Both the position numbers and the translations under genes were made by a program. DNA of 64,000 bases from positions 1 through 64,000 of the forward strand of contig NZ_PNQZ01000063.1 of NCBI RefSeq assembly GCF_003994335.1, written 5' to 3'. Below the pieces are notes generated by a model. That model was not told where the DNA came from. It saw only the letters and a list, made by a program, of their open reading frames with translations, and did no database searches. How positions within the stretch are numbered: the first letter of the stretch is position 1; the number at the start of each line of letters is the position of its first letter. The stretch comes from Asaia sp. W19 (GTDB lineage Bacteria > Pseudomonadota > Alphaproteobacteria > Acetobacterales > Acetobacteraceae). Below are positions 37,969 to 47,864 of this stretch, one piece after another.

Positions 37969-40860
37969 GTGACCCGTAACGCCCCGCTCAATACGTCGCC
38001 CAATACATCGCTGTGGCCCGCGCATGAAGACGACCAGTTCGTCTCGCGCCATAACGGCCCGCGTCCCGGCGAAGTCGTTTCCATGCTCAAGACGCTCGGT
38101 GTACCGAGCATCGATGCGCTGATCGAGCAGACCGTGCCTTCTGCCATTCTGGACCGCAAGGCCTCTGGCGTCGGTCCTGCGCTGACTGAGAGCGAGGCAC
38201 TGGCGCGGCTGAAGCAGATCGCAAGCCGCAATGTGGTCATGCAGTCCATGATCGGGCAGGGCTATTACGGCACGATCCTGCCTCCCGTCATCCAGCGCAA
38301 TATTTTGGAGAATCCGGCCTGGTACACGGCCTATACGCCGTATCAGCCAGAAATCAGCCAGGGCCGTCTTGAAGCGCTGCTGAACTTCCAGACACTGGTC
38401 TGTGACCTGACCGGGCTCGATATCGCCAATGCCTCGCTTCTGGACGAGGCCACGGCCTGCGCCGAAGCCATGGCGCTTGCCCAGCGCAACGCCAAGACCA
38501 AGAGCACGGTATTCTTTGTCGATTCCGACACGCATCCCCAGACCCTTGCGGTGCTGCGGACGCGTGCCGAGCCTCTGGGCTGGACCATCCAGCTCGGTAA
38601 CCCTGAAACCGATCTCGAGCCTGAAGCCGTTTTCGGTGCGCTGCTGTCCTATCCGGGCAGCTCGGGTGAAGTGCGTGATTTTCGTGGGGTGATTGCCTCC
38701 CTGCATGAAAAGGGTGCCATTGCGGCCCTTACCTGCGACCCGCTGGCCCTTGTTATGCTTGAAGCGCCCGGCAAGCTGGGCGCCGATATCGCCATCGGCT
38801 CCATGCAACGTTTCGGGGTGCCCATGGGCTTTGGTGGCCCCCATGCCGGGTTCATGGCCGTGCGTGACGCCTATAAGCGCACCATGCCAGGCCGTCTGGT
38901 TGGTGTGTCGCGTGATAGCCGCGGCGCCTCTGCCTATCGCCTCGCACTGCAGACCCGCGAACAACATATCCGTCGCGAGAAGGCGACCTCGAACATCTGC
39001 ACGGCACAGGTGCTTCTGGCGGTCATCGCTTCGATGTATGCGGTCTATCACGGCCCAGAGGGTCTCCGCGCCATCGCCCATCGCGTGAACCGTCTCGCGT
39101 CCATTTTGGCCGAAGGCCTGCGCGAACTGGCCGTCAAAATCGAGACCAGCGTCTTCTTTGACACCATCACGGTCGAAGCCGGTGAGTCCGCAGCCCTCGT
39201 GCTCGAGCGCGCCCGCAAGGTCGGAATCAATCTGCGCGATGCCGGTGAGGGGCGTCTCGGCATTGCCTGTGACGAAACCACCGAGGCGAGCCATATCAAG
39301 GCGCTGTGGCGCTGCTTCTGCCCGGATGATGCGCGCCTTGCTGCGCTCGAAGCCAGGCTGGACGGTGCCACGACCATCCCGGAATCGCTGACGCGCAGCG
39401 GGGCGTTCATGACGGCCGCCGTCTTCCACGCCCATCGCTCCGAGACGGATCTGTTGCGCTATATGCGCCGTTTGTCCGACATGGATCTGGCGCTGGATCG
39501 CACCATGATCCCGCTCGGCTCCTGCACCATGAAGCTGAATGCCACGGCCGAGATGATCCCCATCACCTGGCCGGAGTTCGGGGCGCTTCATCCTTTTGCG
39601 CCAGCCGATCAGACCGAAGGCTATCAGGAGCTCTTCGGCATTCTTGAACACGCGCTTTGCGCCGTGAGCGGGTACGATGCCGTCTCGCTTCAGCCCAATT
39701 CCGGCGCGCAGGGCGAATATGCCGGATTGCTGGCCATTCGCGCCTATCATCAGGCCAATGGCCAGAGCGAGCGCGATGTCTGCCTGATTCCGGCCTCGGC
39801 CCATGGCACCAACCCGGCTTCCGCCCAGATGGTTGGCATGCGCGTGGTCGTCACAGCCTGCGACGCCACGGGGAATGTCGATCTGGAGGACCTGCGCAAG
39901 AAGATCGCCCAGAATGAAGGCCGCATCGCAGCCCTCATGCTCACCTATCCCTCGACGCATGGCGTGTTCGAGGAAGCCGTGATGGAAATCTGCGAGCTCG
40001 TTCACGAGGCGGGTGGTCAGGTCTATCTGGACGGCGCGAACATGAACGCGCAGGTCGGTCTGGCACGTCCCGGTCTTTACGGCGCCGACGTGTCGCATTT
40101 CAACCTGCACAAGACCTTCTGCATCCCCCATGGCGGCGGCGGTCCGGGCATGGGACCGATCGGGGTCAAGGCGCATCTTGCCCCACATCTGCCCGGTCGT
40201 CCGGAGCGTGGCGATGCCCGCGCGGTGTCGGCTGCCCCCTTTGGCTCGGCCTCCATCCTGCCGATTTCGGTCGCCTATGTGCTCATGATGGGCGATGACG
40301 GTCTGCGCGAGGCCACCGAAATGGCGATCCTGAACGCCAATTACATCGCAGCCCGTCTCGAGCCGCATTATCCGGTGCTCTATCGCGGCAGCAACGGACG
40401 CACCGCGCATGAATGCATCATCGATCTGCGTCCGCTCAAGGATGCTGTGGGCGTTACGGTGGATGATATCGCCAAGCGCCTGATCGATCATGGCTTCCAT
40501 GCCCCGACGGTCAGCTTCCCCGTGGCAGGCACCTTCATGATCGAGCCGACCGAATCAGAAGGAAAGGCCGAACTGGATCGCTTCTGTGACGCCATGATCG
40601 CCATCCGTGAAGAGATCCGTGCGATCGAATCCGGAGCCATCGCTATGGAGGCCAGTCCGCTGCGTCATGCGCCTCACAGCACCGCCGATCTGGTGGGTGA
40701 GTGGGACCGTCAGTACGACCGTATGCAGGGCTGCTTCCCTAACGGGCTGGACCGCGTGAAGTATTTTGCGCCGGTCAATCGTATTGATAACGCCTGGGGT
40801 GACCGCAATCTGGTCTGCTCCTGCCCGGATATCTCGAACTACGCCGAAGCTGCGGAGTAA
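37969..40860 (+). CDS. gcvP: Glycine dehydrogenase (decarboxylating), P protein
   Basis: GcvP decarboxylates glycine and loads the aminomethyl group on GcvH. The 963-residue protein is the fused single-chain form. The PLP lysine is K715 in [16 protein letters not shown], with [27 protein letters not shown] and [10 protein letters not shown] also visible. The start is GTG 37969; the N-terminus [19 protein letters not shown] fits the family. It probably belongs to the gcvT-gcvH transcript, although there are 140 bases before it. A repetitive element lies just after the stop. Confidence 0.96.
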   Translation: MTRNAPLNTSPNTSLWPAHEDDQFVSRHNGPRPGEVVSMLKTLGVPSIDALIEQTVPSAILDRKASGVGPALTESEALARLKQIASRNVVMQSMIGQGYYGTILPPVIQRNILENPAWYTAYTPYQPEISQGRLEALLNFQTLVCDLTGLDIANASLLDEATACAEAMALAQRNAKTKSTVFFVDSDTHPQTLAVLRTRAEPLGWTIQLGNPETDLEPEAVFGALLSYPGSSGEVRDFRGVIASLHEKGAIAALTCDPLALVMLEAPGKLGADIAIGSMQRFGVPMGFGGPHAGFMAVRDAYKRTMPGRLVGVSRDSRGASAYRLALQTREQHIRREKATSNICTAQVLLAVIASMYAVYHGPEGLRAIAHRVNRLASILAEGLRELAVKIETSVFFDTITVEAGESAALVLERARKVGINLRDAGEGRLGIACDETTEASHIKALWRCFCPDDARLAALEARLDGATTIPESLTRSGAFMTAAVFHAHRSETDLLRYMRRLSDMDLALDRTMIPLGSCTMKLNATAEMIPITWPEFGALHPFAPADQTEGYQELFGILEHALCAVSGYDAVSLQPNSGAQGEYAGLLAIRAYHQANGQSERDVCLIPASAHGTNPASAQMVGMRVVVTACDATGNVDLEDLRKKIAQNEGRIAALMLTYPSTHGVFEEAVMEICELVHEAGGQVYLDGANMNAQVGLARPGLYGADVSHFNLHKTFCIPHGGGGPGMGPIGVKAHLAPHLPGRPERGDARAVSAAPFGSASILPISVAYVLMMGDDGLREATEMAILNANYIAARLEPHYPVLYRGSNGRTAHECIIDLRPLKDAVGVTVDDIAKRLIDHGFHAPTVSFPVAGTFMIEPTESEGKAELDRFCDAMIAIREEIRAIESGAIAMEASPLRHAPHSTADLVGEWDRQYDRMQGCFPNGLDRVKYFAPVNRIDNAWGDRNLVCSCPDISNYAEAAE

Positions 40861-40895
40861 GACGGGTCGACCCTCGTCCTCTCCGAGGGGCGGGG

Positions 40896-41101
40896 GTCTT
40901 CTTTTTCTGGAAGAAAAAGAAGCAAAAAGACTTTTCTGGTTTTGGCTGGGGGCGTTGTGGAGCGTTTTCGCCCTCGGACCGCCGGAGGCATTTTCTCATT
41001 CGGCGGTGACCCTGAACCGGCACCTGCGCTTGCTTGTGCTCTTCTGGCTCAGACCCTCATCAAATCAAAAGTTTTTTGGTTCTTTTTTTCCAAAAAAGAA
41101 C
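40896..41101. repeat. 206-bp element with imperfect inverted ends (MITE/REP-like)
   Basis: The left end (40896-40935) contains TTCTTTTTCTGGAAGAAAAA and GAAGCAAAAAGACTTTT; the right end (41067-41101), read on the other strand, gives GTTCTTTTTTGGAAAAAAAG and AACCAAAAAACTTTT. The two ends are imperfect inverted copies of about 37 bases enclosing about 130 GC-rich bases. Each end also folds on itself, and the T-runs could terminate both convergent genes. Its position between the stops of gcvP and ybaK is typical of such elements. Whether it is repeated elsewhere cannot be seen here. Confidence 0.55.
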
Positions 41102-41103
41102 GC

Positions 41104-41571
41104 TCACTTCCCATCCTGCCGCACATGAACCCAAACCCCGCCTGTCAATTCGACAAGGCGTTGCGGCGTCATGCGTACCGAAGCCGTGATCGACCCGGCG
41201 GCGGGGATGATTTCGTCGAAGGCCTGGAGGGACTCATCGCAATAGACGGGGAGGGGAGCAGGCAGACCAAAGGGGCAGACACCGCCAACCGGGTGACTGG
41301 TGACGTCGAGCACGGCTTCAGGGCCCAGAAAGCGGGGCTTGCCGCCCAGCGCTTCGCGGGCGCGCTTGTTGTCGAGCCGCGCCGCACCCGCCATGACCAC
41401 GAGTACGATACGCCCGCCCACATCTACGCAGAGCGTCTTCGCGATCTGATCGGGCGCCACGTTGTGCACGTCGGCGGCCTCGAGGACGGTGGCGGTGCTG
41501 CGGCCGTCATCGATGATCGACAGATCGGGGGCAAGGCGGGCGAGTTCGTCGCGAACAGAGTCCAGGCTCAT
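41104..41571 (-). CDS. YbaK/EbsC-family aminoacyl-tRNA deacylase
   Basis: The 155-residue protein has the YbaK fold: TATVLEAADVHNVAPDQIAKTL, then LVVMAGAARLDNKRAREAL and VGGVCPFGLPAPLPVYCDE. The family removes wrongly attached amino acids from tRNA (for example Cys from tRNA-Pro). The size is standard. The gene lies between the repetitive element and the TonB-type gene; its start is seven bases from the TonB-type stop, so it is probably the second gene of that transcript. Confidence 0.88.
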   Translation of the reverse strand: MSLDSVRDELARLAPDLSIIDDGRSTATVLEAADVHNVAPDQIAKTLCVDVGGRIVLVVMAGAARLDNKRAREALGGKPRFLGPEAVLDVTSHPVGGVCPFGLPAPLPVYCDESLQAFDEIIPAAGSITASVRMTPQRLVELTGGVWVHVRQDGK

Positions 41572-41578
41572 ACGGGTC

Positions 41579-42850
41579 TCAGCGTCTGATCAGGATATAA
41601 TTGATGGTGAGGTCGATATCGAAATGGTCGCCCTTCATGTCCGGTGGCACCGGCGGCAGATGGGCGCCCTGGAACATGCCTGTGGTTGCAGCATCGAGGG
41701 AGTAGGAGCCCGACTGCCCGGTGAGTCGCACGGACTTCACCCGTCCGTCGCGGTCCAGGACCACATGCACGGAGGAGGGGCCGTCCTCGCCATTCTTGAT
41801 AGCGTCTTCAGGGTAATAGAGATGCGCGCGAATCCAGCGATCGATCTCGCTGCAATAGTCATCGCTCACCCCGCGAATGGAGTTGCGCGTCATGAACGGC
41901 GCGTTGATCTGCCCATTGGTCGACAATGGACCGAGTGACATGTCGATCGGCGCACCAGAACCGCCACGGCGCCCGCGCTGACGACGCGGGGTGGAGGGGG
42001 CTTCGCCAAAATCGAGCGTGGTCATATTCGCGAAGGGGTTATCCGACTGCCTGGTGGTCGGGCGGCGGCTCGAACGATGGCTATGAGCCCGCGTCTGGGT
42101 CTGCCTGCCCGATTTGGCAATGCCGGGGCTGACCGGACGGTCTATCTGGGTCTTGGGCAGCTCTGTAGAAGGGCCCTCGGGGACAGGCGGAGCTGCGGGC
42201 GGTGTCGGGGTCGGAACGGCCGGGGTCGGGGTGGATTCGGCCTGATCGGGTTGCTGTTCCTGCTGTTGCTCGGGGCTGGATGCCGAAGGGGCATCGTGGC
42301 TCTGCGAGGGCTTTTCCTCCCCGCCCGGCTTGTCCTCATGCGGGCCAGCCATGCCACTGCGGGAGGGCGGCGCGAACATCATTTCGACCTGAGGCTGTTC
42401 TATGCCCTCGGGCAAACCGCGCGCATGGCGGGCGCCTTCGAGCAGCAGCAAGCCGATCAACAGGGCATGGGCGATGGCCGAGGCGACGAGAACGGTCGTG
42501 ACGCCCGGATCTTCGAGAACCTGAGGGCGGATCAGTGAGGCGCTGGCCGGTTTGAGGTCCGGCTCGAGCCCGGTTCTCGGCTCGTGGTGGGAAAAACGGA
42601 ATCGGCTGCCCTTGACGGGGGGAGGAGCGCGCAGCGACGCGGCAGCCGGCGCAAAAAGCAGCGGTTCGTTTCGCACCCGCTTCTTGCCCGGGCGCAAAGC
42701 ATTGGCCACACCGGAAGAGGGCGGAGCCGGATCGACGGGCTGGGTGCGTTTCAGAAGAACACCTGTAGAGAAACAGAACACACGCCGCCACGTGGCCGGG
42801 CAGGCGGCGAACTCTGCATGACGACACGATCTGGCACTTGCCGCTATCAT
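41579..42850 (-). CDS. TonB-type energy transducer
   Basis: The protein has an internal membrane segment (TTVLVASAIAHALLIGLLLL), a Pro/Glu/Thr-rich periplasmic linker (TPTPAVPTPTPPAAPPVPEG) and a C-terminal TonB-like domain with HLYYPEDAIKNGEDGPSSVH and VVLDRDGRVKSVRL. TonB links the proton motive force to outer-membrane receptors. The start is uncertain: the frame extends to 43069, past the AlkA-type gene start on the other strand. ATG 42850 is listed, but GTG 42781 or a later alternative would fit a shorter N-terminal tail. No exbBD genes are beside it. Confidence 0.72.
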   Translation of the reverse strand: MIAASARSCRHAEFAACPATWRRVFCFSTGVLLKRTQPVDPAPPSSGVANALRPGKKRVRNEPLLFAPAAASLRAPPPVKGSRFRFSHHEPRTGLEPDLKPASASLIRPQVLEDPGVTTVLVASAIAHALLIGLLLLEGARHARGLPEGIEQPQVEMMFAPPSRSGMAGPHEDKPGGEEKPSQSHDAPSASSPEQQQEQQPDQAESTPTPAVPTPTPPAAPPVPEGPSTELPKTQIDRPVSPGIAKSGRQTQTRAHSHRSSRRPTTRQSDNPFANMTTLDFGEAPSTPRRQRGRRGGSGAPIDMSLGPLSTNGQINAPFMTRNSIRGVSDDYCSEIDRWIRAHLYYPEDAIKNGEDGPSSVHVVLDRDGRVKSVRLTGQSGSYSLDAATTGMFQGAHLPPVPPDMKGDHFDIDLTINYILIRR

Positions 42851-42913
42851 GGCATCGGACCCATCATCTTGCCAAGCGCATGAGGGCCAAGCTTGATACA
42901 GAAGAGAAAAAAG

Positions 42914-43558
42914 ATGGTTCTCGATGATCCCGATCTCTACCGATGCCTCAGTCAGGATCCGTCGCTCGCCGCGGCCATGGAGCGCATAGGTCCCTGCCGC
43001 CTCAGGGGAAGCGACGGCAAGACGCCTTATCAGGCGTTGTTTCGCGCCATTGTCGGGCAGCAGTTGCACGGGCGCGCGGCGGAAGCCATTCTCGGGCGTA
43101 TCTGCGCGCTCGGCGATGGCGAGACACCCAGCCCTCAGGATCTTGCGACCTACACGGATGAAAGTTTGCGCGCATGTGGTCTCTCTGCTGCCAAGCTTCT
43201 GGCACTGAGAGGGCTGGCCGAAGCGACCATATCGGGCGTCGTACCCGATCCGGTTGAAGCGCAGAACCTGAGCGATGACGCCCTGATTGCCCGGCTGGTT
43301 ACACTGCGGGGGATCGGGCGCTGGACCGTCGAGATGTTGCTCATTTTTACATTAAATCGGCGAGATGTCCTGCCGGTCGATGATTTCGCGATCCGGGCAG
43401 GATGGCAGAAGCTGCGCGGGCTGGACCTGCCACCCAAACCCGCAGCATTACGCGCAGAGGGTTTGCGCTTTGCCCCCTATCGCTCCGCGCTCGCCTGGTA
43501 TCTCTGGCGCCTGTCTGAGGAGGGCAAGGCCATCAAGAATGTGCTGACCGGAGATTGA
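42914..43558 (+). CDS. DNA-3-methyladenine glycosylase II family protein
   Basis: The 214-residue protein is an HhH-GPD DNA glycosylase that removes alkylated bases. It has ALFRAIVGQQLHGRAAEAIL, the helix-hairpin-helix LVTLRGIGRWTVEMLLIFTL and the catalytic aspartate in DVLPVDDFAIRAGW. It lacks the N-terminal domain of E. coli AlkA, as in many short homologues. ATG 42914 is preferred to TTG 42893. It is divergent from the TonB-type gene. Confidence 0.9.
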   Translation: MVLDDPDLYRCLSQDPSLAAAMERIGPCRLRGSDGKTPYQALFRAIVGQQLHGRAAEAILGRICALGDGETPSPQDLATYTDESLRACGLSAAKLLALRGLAEATISGVVPDPVEAQNLSDDALIARLVTLRGIGRWTVEMLLIFTLNRRDVLPVDDFAIRAGWQKLRGLDLPPKPAALRAEGLRFAPYRSALAWYLWRLSEEGKAIKNVLTGD

Positions 43559-43577
43559 GCGCCATGACCTGCCCGCC

Positions 43578-44969
43578 TCAGTGCCGGGTCAGGTCCGGAA
43601 TAATCGAAAGCAGGAAATGCAGCCCTGGCGTGATGGTCGAAAGCGGGATGCGCTCGTTCAGCCCATGGCTGAAATCATCCGACGACTTGATGAAGATCGG
43701 GCTCGCGCCATAGCTCGGAATGCCGAGCTGCCTGAACCACATGCTGTCGCTTGCACCCGAACTCATGCTGGGAAAGCTCGGAACGCCTGGAAAAGCTGCC
43801 TGAGCCGCTCGTGCGATAGCCGGGGGAAATACGCCATCGAGGGGGGAGGGCTGTGTTTCGACCGAGCCTGCACTCCGGTCTTCGATCCGTATCGTCGGGT
43901 CCTGAACGAGCGCATTGAGATCACGCATGATGTCCCAGCGCGAATGCCCGGGGAAGATGCGGCAATTGATATTGGCTTCGGCGTGTTGGGGTAGGGCGTT
44001 CAGCGCATGGCCGCCCTTGATCATCGTGACCACACAGGTGGTTCCAATGCTCCCCACAAGCGCCGGATCGGCCCGCAGCGTGGCCACAGCCTCGGTATTG
44101 CCGGGGCTCGCGGCAAAGGCGCGCATGGCGGCTGCCAGCCTGGGGGAGGAGAAGCGCGCGGCATTCATGAAGTAACTGCGCGTAAGGGCATTCAGCTCAG
44201 GGGTGAAGGGATGGGCCTTGATCTTGAGCAGGCCGCTCGCCAGGACGTCGATGGCGTTGCGCGCACGTGGCTCCGAGGAATGTCCTCCCGGGTCACTGAC
44301 GGTAAGCGCAAAATCCGCGTAGGTTTTTTCAGCGCCCGACCAGCTGTAATAGAGGGGGCGCCCGGTTTCCTCGTCGAGAACGCCCCCTCCCACATCCAGA
44401 TTGAGAACCTCTTGCGCGTCGGAAAGCGATTTGGCGAGCATCTGGCTCGTTTGCATCGTCGTCTCTTCATCTCCCGAGAGAGCAAGGACGATTCCGCGCT
44501 CCGGACGGTAGCCCTGCTGCCTGAGATGAATCAGTGCTGTGATGCCGAGCGCATTGCTCATTTTCATATCGGTGGCGCCCCGACCGAAGAGATAGCCTTC
44601 CTCGACCACCGGGACGAAGGGGTCTCGAGTCCAGTCTGACGCGTTGGCGGCCACCACATCCATATGGCCCGAGATGACGAGCGGCTTCAGCGCCGGATTA
44701 CGGCCCGGCCAGCGCAGGGTAAGATAGGCTGTCTGCCCCACAGGCGTGATTGTGATGGCCGAGGCGGGAAAGCCGCCCTCGGTCAGCGTTTTCTCGTAAA
44801 GGTGGGCGACATCCATGACCTGATTGTCCGGGCCTGCAACGGAACGCAGGGCGATCGAACTCTTCGCCAGATCAAGCGCCTGCAATCCGTCCCGTGTGAG
44901 GGAAGGCAGAGGCTCGGCCTGGGCGGAGCCGATGCAGAAAAGCAGCATCAGGGCGGAGCGTCTGATCAT
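43578..44969 (-). CDS. Exported M20-family metallopeptidase
   Basis: The 463-residue protein has a signal peptide (MIRRSALMLLFCIGSAQA, cleaved about residue 18) and the M20 zinc-site motifs: LVISGHMDVVAANASDW, FGRGATDMKMSN and ALSGDEETTM. The family includes carboxypeptidases and dipeptidases with two zinc ions. ATG 44969 is preferred to the in-frame TTG 44996. It follows the alpha/beta-hydrolase on the same strand after 27 bases and could share a transcript; it ends close to the AlkA-type gene (convergent). Confidence 0.9.
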   Translation of the reverse strand: MIRRSALMLLFCIGSAQAEPLPSLTRDGLQALDLAKSSIALRSVAGPDNQVMDVAHLYEKTLTEGGFPASAITITPVGQTAYLTLRWPGRNPALKPLVISGHMDVVAANASDWTRDPFVPVVEEGYLFGRGATDMKMSNALGITALIHLRQQGYRPERGIVLALSGDEETTMQTSQMLAKSLSDAQEVLNLDVGGGVLDEETGRPLYYSWSGAEKTYADFALTVSDPGGHSSEPRARNAIDVLASGLLKIKAHPFTPELNALTRSYFMNAARFSSPRLAAAMRAFAASPGNTEAVATLRADPALVGSIGTTCVVTMIKGGHALNALPQHAEANINCRIFPGHSRWDIMRDLNALVQDPTIRIEDRSAGSVETQPSPLDGVFPPAIARAAQAAFPGVPSFPSMSSGASDSMWFRQLGIPSYGASPIFIKSSDDFSHGLNERIPLSTITPGLHFLLSIIPDLTRH

Positions 44970-44996
44970 GGAAAAACCTTGCACAGGGCCTGACAA

Positions 44997-45776
44997 TCAG
45001 ATGTTCTCGATAAAATCGAGCATCTTTTCGGAAAAGAGTTTCGGGTTGTCCGCATGCAGCCAGTGACCCGCATCGGGGATGGTCTCGAGCCTGTAGTGCG
45101 GGAAGAGACGGCGCATGACCGGCTCATGGTCCTTGGTGATGTACGGAGAATGTTCCCCCCGCAGGAAGAGCGTCGGTCCCTCATAGACGTAACCCTCGGG
45201 AACATAGGGCCAGTTCTCGATATTCGTCATCGAGCTGGCAATGTCCCGCAGGCCGATCTGCCAGCCCGGCTCTGGACCGAGACGCACGTTCTGCAGCATC
45301 AGGTCACGCACGCTGCGGTTCGGAATATCCCTGGCAAGAAGCTGGTCCGCCTGCTGACGGTCGAGGTGATCGGGAAAATGGATGTGCAGCATCGCCTCGG
45401 CCAGAGCCGCCTGGCCGAATCCCGTGCGCGCAGGGGCCATATCGCCCACCAGCAGACCGGATACGAGCTCCGGATATTGAAGGGCCATGATCATGGCCAG
45501 CTTGCCGCCCATGGAATGCCCGACCAGAATGGCGGGTAGCGCTTCATGATGGCGCAGGGTCTCGACCACGTCATCGACCATGGCGGGGAAGTCCATCGGG
45601 CCGTGAGGGCTCTCGCCGTGATTGCGCAGGTCCAGCGCCAGGGTGCGATGGGTGCGCGCTACCTGGCGCTGCAGGAACCCCATATTGCGCCCTCGTCCGA
45701 ACAACCCATGAAGAAACACGACCGGCGGATGTCCGGCGGGCTGGGCCGAGAGGCGTTCGATGACGTTCAGCAGCAC
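44997..45776 (-). CDS. Alpha/beta-hydrolase (YbfF-like esterase)
   Basis: The 259-residue protein starts at GTG 45776 with an AAGGAT site upstream. It shows PPVVFLHGLFGRGRNMGF (oxyanion region), LDLRNHGES, the nucleophile elbow VGHSMGGKLAMIMAL with Ser near residue 97, and a C-terminal catalytic histidine in DAGHWLHADNP. The pattern is closest to the YbfF-type esterases. Substrate unknown. The 5' end overlaps the open frame of the divergent ClC gene only in its non-coding extension. Confidence 0.85.
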   Translation of the reverse strand: MLLNVIERLSAQPAGHPPVVFLHGLFGRGRNMGFLQRQVARTHRTLALDLRNHGESPHGPMDFPAMVDDVVETLRHHEALPAILVGHSMGGKLAMIMALQYPELVSGLLVGDMAPARTGFGQAALAEAMLHIHFPDHLDRQQADQLLARDIPNRSVRDLMLQNVRLGPEPGWQIGLRDIASSMTNIENWPYVPEGYVYEGPTLFLRGEHSPYITKDHEPVMRRLFPHYRLETIPDAGHWLHADNPKLFSEKMLDFIENI

Positions 45777-45903
45777 GGTGAGAGGATCCTTTCAGAGCAG
45801 CGGAGTGGGCAGAGTCTGGGGTTTTCTGTTGCCTGCGGCAAGTCTGAACGACAATAAGGACAGTGCTCGCCCCCGGCTCTGGGGATCACGTCTCTCGAAA
45901 GTC

Positions 45904-47724
45904 ATGTCAGGATCTTTCTTGGCCTCAGGGTTTTCCAGAACTGTCAGAGGGCTTGCCCTTAAACGGCTCCGGCTTGGTGTGCCTGTTCCGTACTATGTGC
46001 GCGCGCTCGTCCGATCCAATGAAATCTGGTTGACTGTCTTATCATCATGTGTCGGCGCGCTGGCCGGAATATGCGTCTGGCTCATGACCTGCAGCACGCT
46101 CGCGGCGCATCGCTGGCTCTATGCCCTGCATAATGATGGGCGTCTTTCCGGGCTGGCCAGCCTCGCCCCATGGCGCACTCTCGTGATGCCCTGTCTGGGC
46201 GGGCTGGTGCTCGGCCTGTTCGGGCTGCTGATCGCGAAACGCTTCCGCCATCGACCCGTTGACCCGATTGAAGCCAATGCCCTGCATGGTGGACGTATGT
46301 CGGTGCGCGACAGCACTATCGTGGCGTTCCAGACCTTTCTTTCCAATGGCAGCGGAGCGTCGCTCGGGCTCGAAGCGGGGTTCACGCAGATTGCAGCCGC
46401 GCTCGGGAGTTTCTGCGGCCGCCTTTTCAGGGTGCGCCGCGCCGATTTGCGTATCCTGGTAGGGTGCGGGGCTGGCGGCGCGATCGGGGCGGCCTTCGAT
46501 GCCCCCATTGCCGGCGCATTCTATGCGTTCGAGCTGGTGATCGGGACCTATTCCCTCGTCAATCTTGCGCCTGTGGCGGTGGCGTGTATCGCGGCTGTGG
46601 GCACGGCTCATCTGCTGGGAGGCGTCAGCACGACGCTTTCTCTTCTGCCTCATCCCCAGTTGACCCTGCGCGATACGCTCCCGGTGCTGGCGCTCGGCGT
46701 GTTCTGCGGGCTGATCGGCATTGGCACCATGCGGGGGGTCACTCTGGCCGAGGTGTTATTCCGCCACCTTTCCCTGCCGTCCTGGCTGCGCCCTGCGCTG
46801 GGCGGGCTCATGGTAGGGGGGCTCGCGCTCTATTCGCCGTCCATTCTCTCGGCGGGCCATGCTGCGGTCAGAAAGGTTCTGGAGGAAGGACAGGCTCTCG
46901 GGCCGATCTGCCTGCTCCTCATCTTCAAGGTATTGGCCTCGTCCATTTCGATCGGGAGCGGCTTTCGCGGTGGGCTGTTCTTCGCCTCGCTTTATCTCGG
47001 GGTGCTCTCCGGATCGCTTTTCGGCTTTGGTCTCGAGTCATTGGGCCAGGGAGGCCCCTCGGTCACGACCTGCGCCGTGCTCGGTATGAGCGCCACGGCG
47101 GTCGCGATCATCGGTGTGCCCATGACCATGACCTGCCTGATCCTTGAGATGACCGCAGATCTGTCGCTCGCGAGCGGTGTGTTGCTGGCCAGCGTACTCT
47201 CCCTTCTCACAGTGCGTCAGCTCTTCGGTTATTCCTTTGCGACATGGCGTTTCCACCAGAGAGGGGAATCGATTCGATCCGCCATCGATGTGGGCTGGCT
47301 GCGTGAACTCGTGGTCGAGAAACTGATGCAGCGCGAGGTACCCTGTCGCGCCCCGGAGATGCGTCTTGCCGAGGCGCGACTGAGCTGCCCGCTCGGAATG
47401 GGGCCTCACATCGTTCTGACTGAGCCAGGGGGACGTTATCGCGGGATCGTGTTGCTGTCTGAAATACACGCCCCCGATCATCCGCCCGAGTGGTCTTTGG
47501 CGAGCCTCGCCCTGCAGAGGGAGACGGTTCTGACACCCGGCATGTCCTGTCGCGAAGCGGTCGGGCTGTTCGAGCGGGCTGAGGCGGATGCACTTGTTGT
47601 TGTGGCTGATTATGCCACCGCAAGGGTCGTGGGAATGCTGAGCGAGAAATACGTTCTGCGCCGCTATGCCGAGGCTCTGGACCGCACCAGAAGGGAGCTG
47701 GCCGGAGAGGCGCGTATGGTGTGA
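45904..47724 (+). CDS. ClC-family chloride channel with C-terminal CBS domains
   Basis: The 606-residue protein has about ten to twelve hydrophobic segments (residues about 35-440) and two C-terminal CBS-like stretches (about 470-600). The ClC signature segments are altered: GSGASLGLEAGFTQIA replaces GREGP but keeps the gating glutamate, and GGLFFASLYLG stands for the GxFxP region. ClC proteins move chloride, often in exchange for protons. It belongs to a divergent group of ClC proteins with CBS domains. ATG 45904 was chosen because the longer frame upstream overlaps the divergent gene; exact start uncertain. Confidence 0.82.
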   Translation: MSGSFLASGFSRTVRGLALKRLRLGVPVPYYVRALVRSNEIWLTVLSSCVGALAGICVWLMTCSTLAAHRWLYALHNDGRLSGLASLAPWRTLVMPCLGGLVLGLFGLLIAKRFRHRPVDPIEANALHGGRMSVRDSTIVAFQTFLSNGSGASLGLEAGFTQIAAALGSFCGRLFRVRRADLRILVGCGAGGAIGAAFDAPIAGAFYAFELVIGTYSLVNLAPVAVACIAAVGTAHLLGGVSTTLSLLPHPQLTLRDTLPVLALGVFCGLIGIGTMRGVTLAEVLFRHLSLPSWLRPALGGLMVGGLALYSPSILSAGHAAVRKVLEEGQALGPICLLLIFKVLASSISIGSGFRGGLFFASLYLGVLSGSLFGFGLESLGQGGPSVTTCAVLGMSATAVAIIGVPMTMTCLILEMTADLSLASGVLLASVLSLLTVRQLFGYSFATWRFHQRGESIRSAIDVGWLRELVVEKLMQREVPCRAPEMRLAEARLSCPLGMGPHIVLTEPGGRYRGIVLLSEIHAPDHPPEWSLASLALQRETVLTPGMSCREAVGLFERAEADALVVVADYATARVVGMLSEKYVLRRYAEALDRTRRELAGEARMV

Positions 47725-47785
47725 CACGCAAGGCGCAGCGGGGCGAAACGGGCTGAAGAAATCATTGTCCAGCTGTTACGAGGCG

Positions 47786-47814
47786 TTGACACGACACGTC
47801 GACATGGGTAGCAG
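47786..47814 (+). promoter_or_regulatory. Candidate promoter of the F0 operon
   Basis: A perfect TTGACA at 47786-47791 is followed, 17 bases later, by TAGCAG (47809-47814), about 50 bases before the atpI GTG start. The -35 box is perfect, the -10 box weak. Confidence 0.45.
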
Positions 47815-47864
47815 ACGCGCACCAAGGACTCCCCGCTCAGGGGAGAAAAGCGAGGTATGGAATC

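Noticed and set aside
37873..40500. 875-residue open frame opposite gcvP
   Set aside because: A GC-rich shadow frame of a highly conserved gene; no motifs and no ribosome-binding site.
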